A stretch of 64,000 bases of DNA from Phycicoccus duodecadis (GCF_002846495.1 NZ_PJNE01000001.1:1054001-1118000), one strand, 5' to 3'; positions 38,987 through 48,055 are shown, numbered from the stretch's first letter. Notes: generated by a model not told the origin, from the sequence alone. Numbers and translations are program-made.

Positions 38987-39024
38987 CGACGGCGGGCGCG
39001 GACCTCGGTCCACACCCGCCGTCG
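38987..39024 (-). terminator. Terminator after the symporter gene
   Basis: CGACGGCGGG (38987-38996) pairs with CCCGCCGTCG (39015-39024) and the inner GGACC pairs with GGTCC, separated by a 3-nt mismatch. It starts 21 nt after the symporter stop. Confidence 0.75.
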
Positions 39025-39044
39025 GCTGCCGGAGCGCCGGCCCG

Positions 39045-40697
39045 TCAGTACCGGGGCGTGGCCGGGTCCATCGGGTCGAGGTCACGCACCACGCGCGGGT
39101 CGTCCTCGTCGGCGAAGTAGTCGCCGCGGATGGTCTCGTCGACCCCCGCGGGGGCCTTCGCGGCCCGCAGGACCAGGGTGCCGACCACCGCCACCACGAG
39201 GTTCAGCACGAAGGCCGAGACCGCGATGTAGCCCAGCTGCCCGATGACCGGCATCTGCGCGAGCGAGCCGCCGAAGTGGCTGATCCCGGCGCGCGGGTTG
39301 GCCACCTGGTAGGCCTCGTAGGTGCCGTAGACCATCCCCACGGCCCAGCCGGCCACCAGCGCCCAGCGGTGCAAGTAGCGCGTGTAGAGCCCCAGCACCA
39401 CGGCCGGGAAGGTCTGGAGGATCCAGATGCCGCCCAGGAGCTGGAAGTTGATCGCGTTCTGCTTGTCGAGTGCGAGCACGAACACCAGGGCGAAGGCCTT
39501 GACCACCAGCGACACCAGCTTCGAGACCTTGGCCTCCTGCTGGGGGGTGGCGTCGGGCTTGAGCCACTCCTTGTAGATGTTGCGGGTGAAGGTGTTGGCC
39601 GCCGCGATGGACATGATGGCCGCGGGCACGAGGGCGCCGATGGCGATGGCCGCGAACGCGATCCCCGTGAACCAGGACGGGAACATGTCCTCGAACAGCT
39701 GCGGGATGACCAGCTGGGCGTTGGGCTTGCCGTCGAGGCCGATCGGCTTGGTGCCGGCCGCGATGGCCACCCACCCCAGCAGCGCCAGCAGGCCGAGCAC
39801 GAAGCTGTAGGCCGGCAGGATCGAGGCGTTGCGCCGGATGGTGTTGCGGCTCTTGGCCGACAGGCTGGCCGTGATCGAGTGCGGGTACATGAACAACGCC
39901 AGCGCCGACCCCAGACCGAGCGTCGCGTAGGCCCAGTGCGCCTGCACGCCGGGGATGAACGCGCCCACCGGCTTGCCGTCGACCTTGCTGGGCGCGGCCA
40001 TCTTCGCCTCGGCCGCCGAGAACACCTCGCTCCAGCCGCCGACCTTCGTGGGCAGGTAGATGATGGCCACGATGATCACCAGGTAGATGAGGATGTCCTT
40101 GACGAAGGCGATCACCGCCGGCGCGCGCAGGCCGCTGGAGTAGGTGTAGGCCGCGAGCAGCACGAACGCGATGAAGAGCGGCGCGTCCTTGGCCAGGATG
40201 TTGCCACCGCCGCCCAGCCCCACGACCTCGAGCACGGCCTGGATGCCGACGAGCTGGAGCGCGATGTAGGGCATGGTCGCGAGGAAGCCGGTGACCGCGA
40301 CGGCCAACGACAGCCCGCGCGAGCCGAAGCGCCCGCGCACGAAGTCGGCCGTCGTCACGTAGCCGTGGCGGTGGCTGACCGACCAGAGCCGGCCCATGAA
40401 GACGAAGATGATCGGGTACAGGATGATCGTGTACGGCACTGCGAAGAAGCCCGAGACCGCACCGGCCGCGAACATCGCCGCCGGGACGGCCACGAAGGTG
40501 TACGCCGTGTAGAGGTCACCGCCGAGCAGGAACCAGGTGATCCAGGTGCCGAACGAGCGGCCGCCCAGCCCCCACTCGTCGAGCGACTCCATGGAGGTCG
40601 GCCGGCGCCACCGGGTGGCCCAGAAGCCCATGCCGGTGACGAGCGCGAACAGGACGACGAGGACGGCCAGCGCGACGCCGTCGAGACCGCCGTTCAT
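39045..40697 (-). CDS. mctP: Sodium:solute symporter, MctP/monocarboxylate type
   Basis: 550 residues, about 13 membrane helices of the SSSF (LeuT-like) fold. ESLDEWGLGGRSFGTWITWF near the start, NTFTRNIYKEWLKPDATPQQ and the short acidic C-tail fit the MctP/MctC monocarboxylate (pyruvate, acetate, propionate) uptake group. It is preceded by a small DUF3311 protein whose stop overlaps its ATG. Substrate is inferred from family and partner. Confidence 0.88.
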   Translation of the reverse strand: MNGGLDGVALAVLVVLFALVTGMGFWATRWRRPTSMESLDEWGLGGRSFGTWITWFLLGGDLYTAYTFVAVPAAMFAAGAVSGFFAVPYTIILYPIIFVFMGRLWSVSHRHGYVTTADFVRGRFGSRGLSLAVAVTGFLATMPYIALQLVGIQAVLEVVGLGGGGNILAKDAPLFIAFVLLAAYTYSSGLRAPAVIAFVKDILIYLVIIVAIIYLPTKVGGWSEVFSAAEAKMAAPSKVDGKPVGAFIPGVQAHWAYATLGLGSALALFMYPHSITASLSAKSRNTIRRNASILPAYSFVLGLLALLGWVAIAAGTKPIGLDGKPNAQLVIPQLFEDMFPSWFTGIAFAAIAIGALVPAAIMSIAAANTFTRNIYKEWLKPDATPQQEAKVSKLVSLVVKAFALVFVLALDKQNAINFQLLGGIWILQTFPAVVLGLYTRYLHRWALVAGWAVGMVYGTYEAYQVANPRAGISHFGGSLAQMPVIGQLGYIAVSAFVLNLVVAVVGTLVLRAAKAPAGVDETIRGDYFADEDDPRVVRDLDPMDPATPRY

Positions 40698-41062
40698 GCC
40701 CCCTCCCCCGTCCGCTCGTCACGGTCGAGCCGGTCGCGCTCGGCGCGCTCCGCCCGCGGGAGGTGCGCGTCGTCGCCGGTCATCGGTCGGTGCGGCCGTG
40801 CCACGAGGATGATCCGGTACGCGGTGTAGGTGAGCGCCGAGCAGAGGAAGACCCAGACGAACTGGTACCAGATGAAGAACGGGAAGGCGCCGAGGCGCGG
40901 CTCGACCCGGCTGTAGCTCGAGGTCCACAGCAGGGCGACGATCGGGATGGCCAGCAGGACGCCGGCGAGCACCAGCAGCCCCGTCCTGGCCGGTGGGACG
41001 GTGTCGTGGTCGACCTCGTCCCGGCGGTGTCCGCCGGGGTCGGTCCTCTCTGTCGTGCTCAC
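40694..41062 (-). CDS. DUF3311 membrane protein, symporter partner
   Basis: 122 residues from GTG with GAGGAGG upstream. Two membrane helices: about 29-48 (LLVLAGVLLAIPIVALLW) and about 65-85 (FIWYQFVWVFLCSALTYTAY). A charged cytoplasmic tail follows. DUF3311 proteins are found upstream of SSSF monocarboxylate symporters and probably form a complex with them. The ATGA overlap supports one-to-one synthesis. The 161 nt upstream to the PIG-L gene hold no gene. Confidence 0.85.
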   Translation of the reverse strand: MSTTERTDPGGHRRDEVDHDTVPPARTGLLVLAGVLLAIPIVALLWTSSYSRVEPRLGAFPFFIWYQFVWVFLCSALTYTAYRIILVARPHRPMTGDDAHLPRAERAERDRLDRDERTGEGA

Positions 41063-41211
41063 GGAACCTCCTCGTTGCCACGGGCGTGGCCGTCCGTCCG
41101 GACAGGCCGACACACACCGTAGGGACTGGGGGCCCCGGATGGAAGGTGTGACGCGCACGGGTTGTCCGGTGTCGGAGGGGGTGGCCCGCGGCGGCTGTCA
41201 CCGGTAGCGGG

Positions 41212-41217
41212 CAGGAT
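41212..41217 (+). promoter_or_regulatory. -10 element of the PIG-L gene
   Basis: CAGGAT, 6 nt before the GTG at 41224; identical hexamer and spacing to the PAS gene at 63797. Confidence 0.5.
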
Positions 41218-41223
41218 GGTCGC

Positions 41224-42021
41224 GTGTCCACGATCGTCTTCCTCCACGCCCATCCCGACGACGAGGCCTCGCAGACCTCCGGCAGCATGGCCCGCCTCGT
41301 CGACGAGGGCCACCGGGTCGTCCTGGTGGTCGCCACCGGGGGCGAGCACGGCACCGTTCCCGAGGACCTGGCCGACGGCGAGACCCTGGTCGACCGCCGC
41401 CGCCGCGAGCTCGAGACGTCCGCGCGCGCCATCGGCCTGCACCGCGTCGTGTGGCTCGGCTACGCCGACTCCGGCATGACCGGCTGGGAGCAGAACGCCG
41501 CCGCCGGCGCCTTCACCGCCGCCGACCTCGACGAGGCCGCGGGCCGGGTGGCCGCGGTGCTCGACGACGAGGACGCCGACGTCGTTGTGGGCTACGACTG
41601 GCACGGCGGCTACGGGCATCCCGACCACGTCAAGGTCCACCACGTGCTGCACCGGGCAGCGGAGCTGGCGGCCCGCCGCCCCCGCGTGCTCGAGTCGACG
41701 ATGAACCGCGACGCCATGCGCGAGCTGGCTCGGCTGGCGCGCGCGGCCGGCCAGCAGGACGACTGGGACCCCGACCGCCCCATGGATGACGGCAACCCCA
41801 TGGGGACCCCCGAGGCCGAGATCCACTGGCAGGTCGACGTCACGGGGCTCATCGACCGCAAGCGGGCCGCTCTCACCGCCCACGCCAGCCAGACCAGCGA
41901 CGTCGGGATGATGCTGGCGATGCCGCCGGAGGTCTTCACGGCCGTGTTCGGCTACGAGCACTTCGTCGAGCCCGGCCGCGAGGCCGAGATGGTGCGCGGC
42001 TGGCCGTTCACGGGCCGCTGA
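41224..42021 (+). CDS. PIG-L/LmbE family deacetylase
   Basis: 265 residues from GTG. Zinc motif LHAHPDDEASQT (His10, Asp13) and the distal GGYGHPDHVKVHHVLHRA. It belongs to the family of MshB and mycothiol-conjugate amidase Mca. MshB is already encoded at 22.9 kb in its usual context, so this one may act on another N-acyl sugar or conjugate. Substrate not assignable from sequence alone. Confidence 0.85.
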   Translation: MSTIVFLHAHPDDEASQTSGSMARLVDEGHRVVLVVATGGEHGTVPEDLADGETLVDRRRRELETSARAIGLHRVVWLGYADSGMTGWEQNAAAGAFTAADLDEAAGRVAAVLDDEDADVVVGYDWHGGYGHPDHVKVHHVLHRAAELAARRPRVLESTMNRDAMRELARLARAAGQQDDWDPDRPMDDGNPMGTPEAEIHWQVDVTGLIDRKRAALTAHASQTSDVGMMLAMPPEVFTAVFGYEHFVEPGREAEMVRGWPFTGR

Positions 42022-42109
42022 GCGCACTCCGTCCGTCGCTCTGCTCCCACTACACCACCGGGCGGGTGGCGAGCCTCGACAAAACCACCCCGATCGGTAA
42101 AAAGTTCCC

Positions 42110-42115
42110 TATGAT
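42110..42115 (+). promoter_or_regulatory. Promoter -10 of the two-component operon
   Basis: TATGAT lies in an AT-rich island (about 42077-42125) that is striking in this genome. No matching -35 at 16-18 nt is seen. The leader would be about 32 nt with GGAGGGG before the response-regulator ATG. Confidence 0.5.
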
Positions 42116-42153
42116 TTCGTCAACTCAGGGGCATGGAGGGGTGATGAGCGCTC

Positions 42154-42828
42154 ATGGGAGACATTCTCATCGTCGATGACGAGGTGAAGCTGCGCACATT
42201 GCTGGCGCGCACACTCGCGTCCGCCGGGCACCGGCCGGTGACGGTCCCCGACGGCGAGTCGGCCTGCGCGCACCTCGACGCCCACTCCACCGACCTCGTC
42301 CTGCTCGACCTCGTGATGCCCGGCATGGACGGCCTCTCGGTGCTGCGTCACGTCGCGCTGGGCGAGTCGCCGTCCCCCGTCATGGTGCTGTCGGGTGTGG
42401 GTGACGTCGGGACGCGGGTGCAGGCCATCAACGAGGGGGCCGTCGACTTCGTGACCAAGCCGTTCGTCGTCGCCGAGCTCGTCGCCCGGGTCAACCGCCA
42501 CCTCGGCGGCCCGCGCAGCGTCGGGGCCGAGACCGGCCGCTTCCTCGAGACCGGCTCGCTGCGGCTGGACATCCGGCGCCGGCGCCTCGAGACCCCCGAC
42601 GGGCCGCGGGCGCTGAGCGAGCGGGAGGCTGCGGTCTTCGCCTCCCTGCTGCGCCGGCGGGGCGACGTCTGCACGCGCGAGGAGCTGCTCCACGACATCT
42701 GGGGCTACGACTTCGACCCCGGGAGCAACGTCCTCGAGGTCTGCGTGGGCCGGCTCCGGGGGAAGATCGGCGACGCCAGTGTCATCGAGACCGTGCGCGG
42801 CGTGGGGTATGTCGTCGCCGCCGGCTGA
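42154..42828 (+). CDS. OmpR-type response regulator
   Basis: 224 residues. Receiver domain with Asp8/Asp9, phospho-acceptor Asp52 (LLDLVMPGMDG) and Lys102 (VTKPF). A linker and winged-helix DNA-binding domain follow (about 130-224, with LSEREAAVFASLLRRRGDVC and VCVGRLRGKIGD). It acts with the histidine kinase whose gene overlaps it by 20 nt. This family binds direct repeats at about 11-bp spacing. Such a site exists at 60.1 kb, but no direct link is proven. Confidence 0.92.
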   Translation: MGDILIVDDEVKLRTLLARTLASAGHRPVTVPDGESACAHLDAHSTDLVLLDLVMPGMDGLSVLRHVALGESPSPVMVLSGVGDVGTRVQAINEGAVDFVTKPFVVAELVARVNRHLGGPRSVGAETGRFLETGSLRLDIRRRRLETPDGPRALSEREAAVFASLLRRRGDVCTREELLHDIWGYDFDPGSNVLEVCVGRLRGKIGDASVIETVRGVGYVVAAG

Positions 42829-43975
42829 ACGGGCACTCGGCAACCGGCTCCTGATCGTCTGGCTCACGGTCCTCGTGCTGGCCTCGGTCGTGATGATCTG
42901 CCGGCCGCGCACCGAGACGGTCGCCATCGAGGTCGTCGTCATGACGTTCGCCGTCGTCTACGGCTTCGGCATGTGGCCGGTCCTGCCCACCATCGCCTCG
43001 GTCACGGCCTTCGTCGTCATCGCCGCGAGCACGATGATCCCTCGGTCCGCCGACGGCGACCTCCCCTCCAACGAGCTGGTCGAGCTCGCCGCGCCCTTCG
43101 CGCTGGGGTTCGCGGTGATCTACCACGCGCGCCGCCGGGAGCAGGCCGTCCGCAGGCTCACCCTGCTGGCGGCCCTCGACCGACGCCAGGCCGCTGCCCG
43201 TGAGCGCCTCAGCCGCATGACGTCGCACGAGCTCCGCACCCCCCTGACCATCGCCTCGGGCTACGTCGACCACCTCCTCACGGCCGAGACCGACGAGGAG
43301 CGCCGCGAGGAGCTCCTCACCGTCCGGGACGAGCTCGAGCAGATCTCCCGGCTCGGTGAACGCCTCGTGCGCGCGGTGGCGCTCGACCTCGGCGCCCCCG
43401 AGGAGCGGCCCGAGGCCCGGCCGCTCCTCGAGGAGGTCGCCCGGCGGTGGCGACTGGTCGTCGACCGCGAGATCGTGGTCGACTGCCGGGCCGAGAGCAT
43501 CCCGGTCAACATCGGTCGCCTCAAGGCGGCTCTCGACACCCTCGTCGAGAACTCGGTGCGCTACACCGGCGACGGCGGCCGGATCCGCCTGTTCGCCCAC
43601 GAGGACGAGCGCGGCGTCGTGGTCGGCGTCGCCGACTCCGGCCCGGGCCTGTCGCCCCAGCTCGTCGACCTCGTCAACGCCGGCGTCGACCGTGCCCTCG
43701 ACGACGAGGAGGGCGCCGCGGCGGAGTCGCCGCAGGAGCGTCTGCGGGACGTGTACTCGCAGACCGGGTTCGGCCTACGCATCGTCGCCTCCGTGGCCCA
43801 GTCCGCCGGGGGGCGACTGCTCGCCGGCACCGCTCCCGAGGGCGGGGCTCAGCTGACCATCGACCTCCGGAGGGTGCGCGCTGCGGGGGGTCTGGACGAC
43901 GACGCCCGCACCACGAGCGAGACCGTCACCGAGTGGGAGACCCCGCCCGAGACGCCGGTGACCACCACCCGGTAG
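42809..43975 (+). CDS. Membrane sensor histidine kinase
   Basis: 388 residues from the ATG at 42809. Four N-terminal membrane helices (about 13-30, 38-56, 57-76, 88-106) have almost no extracytoplasmic loop. Then come a short coiled coil, the HisKA domain with His140 in SHELRTPLTIASGY, and HATPase_c with N-box ENSVRY, VADSGPGLS and TGFGLRIV. The signal is therefore probably sensed in the membrane or by a partner. The last 127 nt (about 40 residues of low-complexity tail) overlap the protease gene on the other strand. Confidence 0.9.
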   Translation: MSSPPAERALGNRLLIVWLTVLVLASVVMICRPRTETVAIEVVVMTFAVVYGFGMWPVLPTIASVTAFVVIAASTMIPRSADGDLPSNELVELAAPFALGFAVIYHARRREQAVRRLTLLAALDRRQAAARERLSRMTSHELRTPLTIASGYVDHLLTAETDEERREELLTVRDELEQISRLGERLVRAVALDLGAPEERPEARPLLEEVARRWRLVVDREIVVDCRAESIPVNIGRLKAALDTLVENSVRYTGDGGRIRLFAHEDERGVVVGVADSGPGLSPQLVDLVNAGVDRALDDEEGAAAESPQERLRDVYSQTGFGLRIVASVAQSAGGRLLAGTAPEGGAQLTIDLRRVRAAGGLDDDARTTSETVTEWETPPETPVTTTR

Positions 43976-45615
43976 GTCCCCTTGGCCGCCCTCGAGCCCA
44001 CCGCCACCACGAGGGTCGCCGTGCCGGGGACCGCGACCGGGTTCCCCGTCCAGGAGAGACCCACCCTCGCGGGTGCCTTCGAGCTCGTCAGCGTCACCGC
44101 CGTGGGCGACCCGGACACCGTCCCCACCGCGACGGGGACACGGACCGTCTGCCCGCGCCACACGGTCACCGAGGCCGGCGCCGTCAGCGAGAAGTCGGCG
44201 GCGACGGGCGGCGGCGGTGGGGGCGGCGGCGCCGGCACGGCGGCATCCGCGGCCACGACGTCGACCATGCCCTGACCGAAGCGGTCGTCCGGGCCGGAGG
44301 TACCGAGGTCCACCGCCGTCGACGTCAGCGCCTGCTCGCTGCCGGAGTGGGCCACGCCCGGGTGGCCGCCGATGAGCAGCGCCAGGGCCCCCGCGACGTG
44401 CGGAGCGGCGATCGAGGTGCCCGAGACGTACTGCATCGAGTCGAACCGGTCGGCGGTGAGGATGGAGACCCCCGGTGCCACGAGGTCGGGGAAGACCCGG
44501 GCGCGGCCCCCGCACCCCGACGGGCCGGCGCTCGTGGCCGGCCAGATGGCCCGGTCGGCGCCGACGGCGCCGACCGACAGCGACTCGGGGTAGTTGGCCG
44601 GGCTGGCACTGGTGCTCGCGCCGGGCCCGAAGTTCCCGGCGGCGAACACCGGGACGATCCCGGCGGCGCGCAGCGCCTGGACGTCGGGCTGGAACGTGAG
44701 GTCGCAGGACGGCCCCGTGCCGAGGGCCCAGGACGCGTTGACCACGTCCGGGGCGTCGGCCGTGGCCGGGTCGTGGTCGGGGTCGAGGAGCCACTGGAAC
44801 GCCTCGTGCATCGCGGTGACGGTGGTGGCGCCCCGGTCGTCGAAGACGCGGGCCGCGATGAGTCCGGCCCCGGGAGCGACCCCGTAGGACGAGGCCGCGT
44901 CACCGCCGACGATCACTCCGGCGGTCGCCGTGCCGTGGCCGTTCAGGTCCACCGGCTGGGTCGGGTGCTGGCCGTACGGGTCGTACCAGCTGTTGCTGCC
45001 CCCCCGCCAGCGTGCCGCGAGGTCGGGCTTGGAGAGGTCGACGCCGGTGTCGAGGGTCGCGACGACGGCCCCCGCGCCCGTCAGGCCCCGCGCCCACAGC
45101 TCGGGCGCTCGCACGGCGACGATGTTCGGCTCCGCGGGGGCCGACGACACGGCCGACAGGGTGACGGGGATCGCGTCGGGCTGGACCGCGGCCACGTCGG
45201 TGCGGGCCGCGATGTCCCGGATGGCCGCCGCGGTCCCGGTGACGGACACGGCGTGGGAGACCCACAGGGTCCTCGTCCTGGAGACCGCACCCCGAGCCTG
45301 CAACGTCCTGAGGCGGGCGCCGAGACCACGGGCCTGGGCGGCCTCGGTGCCGGCCCGGAGCCGGCGCACGACCTCGGCCGTCCGCTCGCGCTTGCGACCC
45401 CCCACTCCGCGGGTGTCCACCCGGCCCTGGAGGGTGACGACCACCGTCGTCTCCTCACCGGGGGCGAGCCCGTCGAGGACCCGCGCGAGGTCCGGGTCGA
45501 TGGTGGAGGACACCGGGTCGGGGGCCGGCTGAGCCGCGACCATGGGGGCCTGGACCGTCCCCAGGGCCGCGACCCCCAGGACGGCCACGAGGGCGGTGGC
45601 ACGGACGGGTCTCAT
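43849..45615 (-). CDS. Secreted subtilisin-like (S8) serine protease
   Basis: 588 residues. Signal peptide about 1-28. An I9-like propeptide region (about 50-150) precedes the catalytic domain with Asp189 (ATLDTGVDLS), His227 (DLNGHGTATAG), oxyanion Asn328 (AAGNFGPG) and Ser401 (SGTSIAAPHVAGA). A polyproline linker (about 455-465) leads to a beta-sandwich domain of about 110 residues. Its ATG overlaps the CopC-CopD stop (ATGA), so it is co-translated with the copper/MCO group and may mature those secreted proteins. The 3' end overlaps the kinase gene. Confidence 0.9.
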   Translation of the reverse strand: MRPVRATALVAVLGVAALGTVQAPMVAAQPAPDPVSSTIDPDLARVLDGLAPGEETTVVVTLQGRVDTRGVGGRKRERTAEVVRRLRAGTEAAQARGLGARLRTLQARGAVSRTRTLWVSHAVSVTGTAAAIRDIAARTDVAAVQPDAIPVTLSAVSSAPAEPNIVAVRAPELWARGLTGAGAVVATLDTGVDLSKPDLAARWRGGSNSWYDPYGQHPTQPVDLNGHGTATAGVIVGGDAASSYGVAPGAGLIAARVFDDRGATTVTAMHEAFQWLLDPDHDPATADAPDVVNASWALGTGPSCDLTFQPDVQALRAAGIVPVFAAGNFGPGASTSASPANYPESLSVGAVGADRAIWPATSAGPSGCGGRARVFPDLVAPGVSILTADRFDSMQYVSGTSIAAPHVAGALALLIGGHPGVAHSGSEQALTSTAVDLGTSGPDDRFGQGMVDVVAADAAVPAPPPPPPPPVAADFSLTAPASVTVWRGQTVRVPVAVGTVSGSPTAVTLTSSKAPARVGLSWTGNPVAVPGTATLVVAVGSRAAKGTYRVVVTGVSGGVSHSVTVSLVVRASSSRPPAARTLRRSMVS

Positions 45616-47543
45616 CGGGACGCCTCCTGCAGGCTGGGGGTCTGGGCCGCGGCCGGGGCGGCGGGGGAAGGAGCGGACGGGGAAGGACGACCGCGGCCCC
45701 GTCGGAACAGCAGCACCCCGGCGAGCACCAGGAGGGCCAGGCCTCCGAGGGTTCCGAGCACCTCGGGCCGCCCGACGGCCGAGGGTGACGGCGTCTCGCC
45801 GTGCACCGTGACGACACCGTCGGGCAGCCCGGCGCGATGCACGACCACCGAGGCGGTCCATGGCCCGTCCGCGGGCCCGGCGACGGTGCCCTCGAAGCGG
45901 GTGCCCTCGGTGCCCTGCAGCCGGGCCGGCGCCGGGGCGGGCACCGGGCCGGTCCGGTCCCCGCGGGCCACGGCCACGTCGACACCGGTCACCGGGTGGA
46001 CGACCGGGCGGACGACGGGCTCGGTACGGACGACCGCGTGCAGGGTGTCGCCGTTCGGGGCGATCTCGGCGACCACGAAGTACCCGTCGAGGGTCGCGCT
46101 GTGCGGCGTGACGACGGCGCGTGCCACGTCCGACTCGCGGGCGGTGGGGACGCTGGTCATCGCGGCCGCGACCGCGACGACCAGCAGCAGCAGCAGACCC
46201 TCGACCGTCACCGTGGTGGCGAGCTTCCGGGTCCGGGGGCGCCAGGCCGCCCCCTTGCCGAGCAGCACGCCGACCCGGCGCGTGACGGCCGGCTCGACCA
46301 GGGTGGCGTTGTAGCCGGCGATGGCCAGCACGACCCCGACCAGCAGAACCTTGGTGACCAGAGCGAGCCCGTAGGTGCTGTCGGTGACGGCGCCGAGGGA
46401 CCCCACGTGGCGCCCGGCCTCGTAGAGACCGGTCGCGGCGAGGACGATGGTCGACACGACCGCCAGCGGGCCGAAGGCCCGCCACGTCGCGGGGGTCAGC
46501 TCCCGGCGGGTCGGGGCGCCGACGCGCATGAGCGGGACGACCACCAGGACCAGGACCACCAGGCCGCCGGCCCACACGGACGCCGCCAGGACGTGCAGGG
46601 CCGCGACCAGGGCGGCGGGCACCGTCCGGGCGGGCAGGGAGGCCGAATGGCCGGAGAAGCCGTCGAGGACGACCGCGGTGACGAGCGCCCCCAGAGCGAC
46701 CTGGAGGCAGCGACGGCCCCGGCTACCGCCGGCGGCCCGGCGCTCGACGTGCACGGCCACCGAGAGTGCCGCGACGGCGACCACGATGCCGACGACACGG
46801 GCCAGCCACAACCGCCCCCAGCCGCTGGAGAGCACGAGTCCCTGCACGGCGGAGGCCCAGCGACCCGCGCCCGCGTCGGAGCCCACCTGGTTCGCGACGG
46901 TGAGCAGCGGCGTCGCCAGCACACCGAGGAGCGACACGAGGCCGCCCAGCGTGCCGACCACCAGGACCCGGCGACGCAGCCGCGTCCCGAGCCCGCCGAG
47001 GGCGCCGAGGACCCGGCCGACGACCACCAGGGCGCCGAGGGCCAGGAGGACACCGCCGAGGTCCAGCAACCGCACCCCGACGGCCGGGGCCGACGGTGCC
47101 ACCGCGTCACTGATGGCGATGCCGTCCGGACGGAACCCGGACCCGAAGATCACCGTGCCGTGCGTCGAGTGCCCGTCCGCTCCGGTGACGGCCCAGGTCA
47201 GGAGGTACGTTCCCGTCTCGAGCGGCGGGGTCGTGAGCCGGACCGACACGCCGTCGGGAGCGAAGGCGGTGGTGGTCGCGACGGCGCCGGCGCCCCGGTC
47301 GCGCCGCTCGAGGGTGAAGCTCGACCCCGCGGGGACGATGGGCGCGTCGAAGCGGAGGGCCAGCTCGGTCCTGCCGGGAGCGACCATGCCGCCGTTGCTC
47401 GGGTCGGACCGTTCGACGTCACTGTGCGCGAGGGCCGGCGCGGCGGTCCCGACGAGCAGGAGGAGCACGACGACGAGCGCGCGCAGCGCCCGCCGCACGA
47501 GGTGCCGCCCGCTGCCCGGGGTCCGCACGCCGGCCGTCCTCAC
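45612..47543 (-). CDS. CopC-CopD copper-handling fusion protein
   Basis: 643 residues from GTG. Signal peptide about 1-39, after which the mature protein would start A/HSDVERSDP, placing a His at the N-terminus as in copper-binding CopC. The domain ends around TGADGHSTHGTVIFGSG. A CopD-like part with about eight membrane helices follows (about 158-460). A further extracytoplasmic domain (about 475-595, with FVVAEIAPNGDTLHAVV) looks YtkA/FixH-like, then a last helix and a Pro/Ala tail. It likely brings copper into or across the envelope for the multicopper oxidases upstream. GTGA overlap with the small gene before it. Confidence 0.88.
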   Translation of the reverse strand: MRTAGVRTPGSGRHLVRRALRALVVVLLLLVGTAAPALAHSDVERSDPSNGGMVAPGRTELALRFDAPIVPAGSSFTLERRDRGAGAVATTTAFAPDGVSVRLTTPPLETGTYLLTWAVTGADGHSTHGTVIFGSGFRPDGIAISDAVAPSAPAVGVRLLDLGGVLLALGALVVVGRVLGALGGLGTRLRRRVLVVGTLGGLVSLLGVLATPLLTVANQVGSDAGAGRWASAVQGLVLSSGWGRLWLARVVGIVVAVAALSVAVHVERRAAGGSRGRRCLQVALGALVTAVVLDGFSGHSASLPARTVPAALVAALHVLAASVWAGGLVVLVLVVVPLMRVGAPTRRELTPATWRAFGPLAVVSTIVLAATGLYEAGRHVGSLGAVTDSTYGLALVTKVLLVGVVLAIAGYNATLVEPAVTRRVGVLLGKGAAWRPRTRKLATTVTVEGLLLLLVVAVAAAMTSVPTARESDVARAVVTPHSATLDGYFVVAEIAPNGDTLHAVVRTEPVVRPVVHPVTGVDVAVARGDRTGPVPAPAPARLQGTEGTRFEGTVAGPADGPWTASVVVHRAGLPDGVVTVHGETPSPSAVGRPEVLGTLGGLALLVLAGVLLFRRGRGRPSPSAPSPAAPAAAQTPSLQEASR

Positions 47544-48055
47544 GCTCGGGCCGCGACGTGCTCGAGGCGGGCGTCACCGATGATCACGCTGACCTCGGTC
47601 CCGTCGTGGATGGCGGAGGCGGTGTTGGCCATGAGGAAGAAGTACGTGCCGCCGGCCCGGAGGTCCGCCTTGTGGCTGTGCGGTCTGGAGACCATGGCGA
47701 GGGTCTGGCCGGAGCCCTCGGCGACGAGGATCGGGCGCTTGCTCTCGTCGTGGAGGATCAGGCTGGCCTTGTCGGGGTCGAGCACCTGGTAGCGGAACTC
47801 GATCATGCCGCCCTGGGCGGTGACTCCGAGCAGGTCGACCCGGATGCCGGTCCGGGCCGCGAACTCGTCGGCGGAGACGGCGTCGGTCCCGGTACGGACG
47901 TCGGCGGCGTGCGCCGCGTAGGCCCGGTAGCCGAAGGTCGCGCCCACGGCCAGGGCCAGGACGACCAGGAGCCAGACGAGCCGGCGAGCGCGCCCGCGGC
48001 CCCGCCCCGCGGTGGCGTCGGGCCCGGGGAGCGGGCGGGTGAGGGTGGTGGTCAT
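47540..48055 (-). CDS. Small membrane-anchored protein of unknown function in the copper cluster
   Basis: 171 residues with AGGAGAG before the ATG. A cytoplasmic Arg-rich start, one membrane helix (about 27-48) and an extracytoplasmic domain of about 120 residues of mixed strands. Met/His residues cluster in the C-terminal half (TLAMVSRPHSHKADL, and HDG further on), which could bind copper. No family recognised. The GTGA overlap with copC-copD suggests a partner of that protein. It is separated from the MCO genes by a perfect hairpin. Confidence 0.75.
   Translation of the reverse strand: MTTTLTRPLPGPDATAGRGRGRARRLVWLLVVLALAVGATFGYRAYAAHAADVRTGTDAVSADEFAARTGIRVDLLGVTAQGGMIEFRYQVLDPDKASLILHDESKRPILVAEGSGQTLAMVSRPHSHKADLRAGGTYFFLMANTASAIHDGTEVSVIIGDARLEHVAARA

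Noticed and set aside
36702..40829. 1375-residue open frame on the plus strand
   Set aside because: Runs antisense through malQ and the symporter gene, both of which have clear family motifs.
42143..42156. Earlier ATG (42144) as start of the response regulator
   Set aside because: Out of frame with the receiver domain; the ATG at 42154 gives the normal family N-terminus.
43447..46314. 955-residue open frame on the plus strand
   Set aside because: Overlaps kinase, protease and CopC-CopD genes out of frame; no coding features.
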